Positions 61,991 through 64,000 of a stretch of DNA of 64,000 nt are shown here, in pieces (position 1 is the first letter of the stretch; every line of letters starts with the position of its first letter). The DNA is from Talinum fruticosum (Eukaryota > Streptophyta > Magnoliopsida > Caryophyllales > Talinaceae). The translations under genes were made by a program, and so were the position numbers. The notes under the pieces were generated by a model. That model was not told where the DNA came from. It did not search any database and saw only the letters and a program-made list of their open reading frames with translations. The stretch spans positions 387,001 through 451,000 of the forward strand of contig JAITYX010000030.1 of NCBI GenBank assembly GCA_021018815.1. The letters are read 5' to 3'.

Positions 61991-62068
61991 GTTTTGAAAT
62001 TTAACCAACTAATATCAGTTTACATATTTGTTTTGAAATTTAACCAACTAATATCAGTTTACATATTT
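61991..62068. repeat. Exact 39-bp tandem duplication
   Basis: 61991-62029 and 62030-62068 are identical by eye. The unit begins GTTTTGAAATTTAACC and ends TTTACATATTT. Perfect identity suggests a very recent event. Confidence 0.95.
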
Positions 62069-62694
62069 TTTTTGTACGAATGGGATCCAAAAATAATTAA
62101 AACTTTTATCATATATGAACTTTCTTGGTGACAATAAAATACATAAAAATATGGACCAAATGAAAATATGTTTTACAATACTAATGAGGTCTCGATGTAT
62201 AACGGTGAGTTAATACTGAAATAATGGTTACATTAGGTCACATATCCAATTCCTCAGTTTACTTGATATAGTATCACCCCTTATATGTCATTTTAAAGAA
62301 ATTCAGCATTTGTGTTCATACTTTGAGGATGAAAAGCTGGGGATATTCCAACAACTTTTTCCTCATATACATGAATTCATTATGCCCCTTTTATTTTTAG
62401 CCACCAGATTAAAGCACGTCACTTCGCTTTCTTCTGATTTATTGCGCAATTTGGTGTTTCCAAATTCCAATAAATGGGGCTTATAGAGAACTCCTTCACC
62501 TTGACCCTCGTTACCATCTCTTGGCCTTGCGTTAACTCAAGAGGTTCTTCATATTACTTGCAATGCAACTGTAAATTAATGATTATTCTGAAGTTGTTCT
62601 TCATGTTACTTCACTTTAACTTAGTCCACTCATTCACATGAAAAATTCAAAACTTGACCTGTAATTTTTCATAAGATAATATTAATTAAATTGT

Positions 62695-62795
62695 TAATAG
62701 GTCGACCTTAATCGAAACCCACACATTTTAACAACAATGCCCTTGCTAATAGGCCGACCTTAATCGAACCCCACACATTCCAACAACACCTACTT
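62695..62795. repeat. 52-bp-period tandem duplication
   Basis: Units begin TAATAGG(T/C)CGACCTTAATCG at 62695 and 62747 and continue through CCCACACATT and AACAAC with few differences. Confidence 0.9.
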
Positions 62796-63286
62796 ACCTA
62801 TGACCAACAGTATCGCAGCCAACAAATATACTTAAAGGTGTAACTTTTTTAATATTTTTGAATTTTATAAGTATTATTATTTTTTATGAGTGTATTTTTA
62901 GCAATTTTGTAAATTTTTTTAGAATTTTTAAACATGAGTTTTAACAAAAAAATTTCCAAGGGTATTCGGAATACTCTTGGAAACCAAAGAGCTACACCAT
63001 TGATGACCGATATAATAAAGAAATGACAGCGAAATGACCTAATCCTCCACATTCTTCTTCCTTTTTCTTGATGGGTGGGGGTGCATGTTAGTGGTATCTT
63101 GTATGGAGTAATTGCTCATAAGAAATATCGTCCTACATAGAGTAAGTACAATTCGAAAAGACGCGATCATATGTATGTTCATATGCCTCCCGGTTCAGTT
63201 AACTACAGAGCCCCAGCGATAGCTATCCACTCACTCGATCAGCCAGCCAACCAAATTCCAGATTTATATGCAATTTGCTCATATCG

Positions 63287-63347
63287 AGCCAAAGTTTGCC
63301 TACCTCTATGTCGATTCGCCAGCTTAAATCTTACAACTCTACACATG
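63287..63347 (+). promoter_or_regulatory. Conserved promoter block, HyPRP 7
   Basis: Counterpart of 60511-60571, same length and order of conserved words. Confidence 0.7.
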
Positions 63348-63433
63348 CATCTCATTCATTCAACTCTTTCTTTTGTTTTAATTCAATTAAATTATACTCA
63401 TTAATCCTTTATTGTCTTGCCCCTCCTTGCATC

Positions 63434-63440
63434 TATAAAA
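63434..63440 (+). promoter_or_regulatory. TATA box, HyPRP 7
   Basis: TCTATAAAACCCC context, 83 bp before the start codon. Confidence 0.75.
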
Positions 63441-63516
63441 CCCCGACTCCTCCCACCATTTTCTCCATCACCTAAAACCCCTTCTCTCATATATTTACTC
63501 TCTTAAGGACCTTAAG

Positions 63517-63936
63517 ATGGCTAAGTTCTCTAAGTCCCTTGCTCTCTTCCTAGTCCTCAACCTTGTCTTCTTCTCCGTTGTCTCTGCATGTGGAGAATGC
63601 GGAGGCAGTAGCCCGAAGCCCAAGCCCAAGCCCAAGCCCAAGCCTACGCCTAAGCCTGCACCGAGTGGTGGCTCAGGGACCTGCCCCATTGATGCCCTCA
63701 AATTGGGAGTATGTGCCAATGTGCTCAATGGCCTGCTCGACCTCACTCTTGGTGCCCCTCCAAAGAAGCCTTGCTGCTCCCTCGTCAAAGGGCTCATCGA
63801 TGCCGAGGCTGCCGTCTGCCTTTGCACAGCCATTAAGGCTAACGTTCTGGGCCTCAACTTAGACGTCCCAGTCTCTCTCAGCTTGCTCGTTAATTACTGT
63901 GGATGCGAACTCCCTCGTGGATTTCAGTGTCCTTAA
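63517..63936 (+). CDS. HyPRP-family secreted protein 7 (PKPK linker)
   Basis: 139 residues, intronless, intact. Signal peptide about 1-24 ([19 protein letters not shown]). Linker: [10 protein letters not shown], an uninterrupted (KP)n run, [11 protein letters not shown], shorter than member 6 by the GSPGS insert. The domain from Cys56 reads [34 protein letters not shown] (extra cysteine) and QCP. It ends 64 bp before the window edge, so the array may continue to the right. Confidence 0.96.
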   Translation: MAKFSKSLALFLVLNLVFFSVVSACGECGGSSPKPKPKPKPKPTPKPAPSGGSGTCPIDALKLGVCANVLNGLLDLTLGAPPKKPCCSLVKGLIDAEAAVCLCTAIKANVLGLNLDVPVSLSLLVNYCGCELPRGFQCP

Positions 63937-64000
63937 GCTCTCGTCCTTGGCATCATAACGTACAATGCTATATATTGTGCTTATGGTTGATGATACTTAA

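Larger units (their letters stand above)
61157..63286. other. Intergenic between HyPRP 6 and 7
   Basis: AT-rich, with a (TA)n tract (61401-61448), an exact 39-bp tandem duplication (61991-62068) and a 52-bp-period duplication (62695-62795). No gene recognised. Confidence 0.5.

Noticed and set aside
1..64000. tRNA, rRNA, known miRNA precursors, CRISPR, phage or virus-like genes
   Set aside because: I looked for typical tRNA B-box ends, common plant miRNA sequences and repeat-spacer structure by eye and found none convincing; a tRNAscan/Infernal run would be decisive.

Overview
The window is nuclear DNA of a flowering plant, most likely a eudicot. The intergenic DNA is AT-rich with long (TA)n and (GA)n tracts. 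Genes have GT-AG introns and plant TATA boxes, and the families are plant-specific: miR171-targeted GRAS/HAM, RGF/GOLVEN peptide, and hybrid proline-rich proteins (HyPRP). No virus-like, bacterial, CRISPR or organellar gene set was seen.

Layout. 0-5 kb: intergenic DNA with a 458-bp solo LTR bounded by a 5-bp target duplication. 6.2-8.6 kb (+) and 16.4-18.4 kb (-): two convergent HAM/SCL6-type GRAS genes, each with a miR171 site. A diverged ~0.35-0.4 kb segment occurs both upstream of the first gene (4.3 kb) and downstream of it (9.8 kb). 24.4-27.9 kb: an intact five-coding-exon ATG8 gene. 30.5-31.7 kb: a probable Gypsy-type LTR remnant. 32.8-34.1 kb: a four-exon RGF/GLV/CLEL peptide precursor ending in DYVQAHRKSPIHN, invisible to single-ORF scanning. 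38.3-39.7 kb: L-lactate dehydrogenase. 40.2-41.5 kb: the complex I subunit NDUFB8. 42.4-63.9 kb: seven intronless HyPRP genes (six +, one -) plus one relic, probably continuing beyond the right edge.

Gene order HAM-ATG8-(RGF)-HyPRP resembles, from memory, Arabidopsis At2g45160-At2g45170-At2g45180, At3g60630-At3g60640 and At4g16515-At4g16520. The block may therefore be an ancestral unit that was fractionated in Arabidopsis. The genes are not one pathway: the set covers meristem regulators (HAM, RGF), autophagy (ATG8), energy metabolism (LDH, NDUFB8) and secreted cell-wall/lipid-transfer-like proteins (HyPRP).

Quality. Four genes (both HAM genes, LDH, third HyPRP) carry nine reading-frame breaks in total. 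Every one is explained by a single missing base, mostly in G/C homopolymers, and domains are intact on both sides. This looks more like consensus error than gene death. I found no convincing wholly new molecular system. The best second-look items are the altered miR171 site in the second HAM gene, the hidden RGF gene, the linker-diversified HyPRP array and the repeat pair around the first HAM gene.
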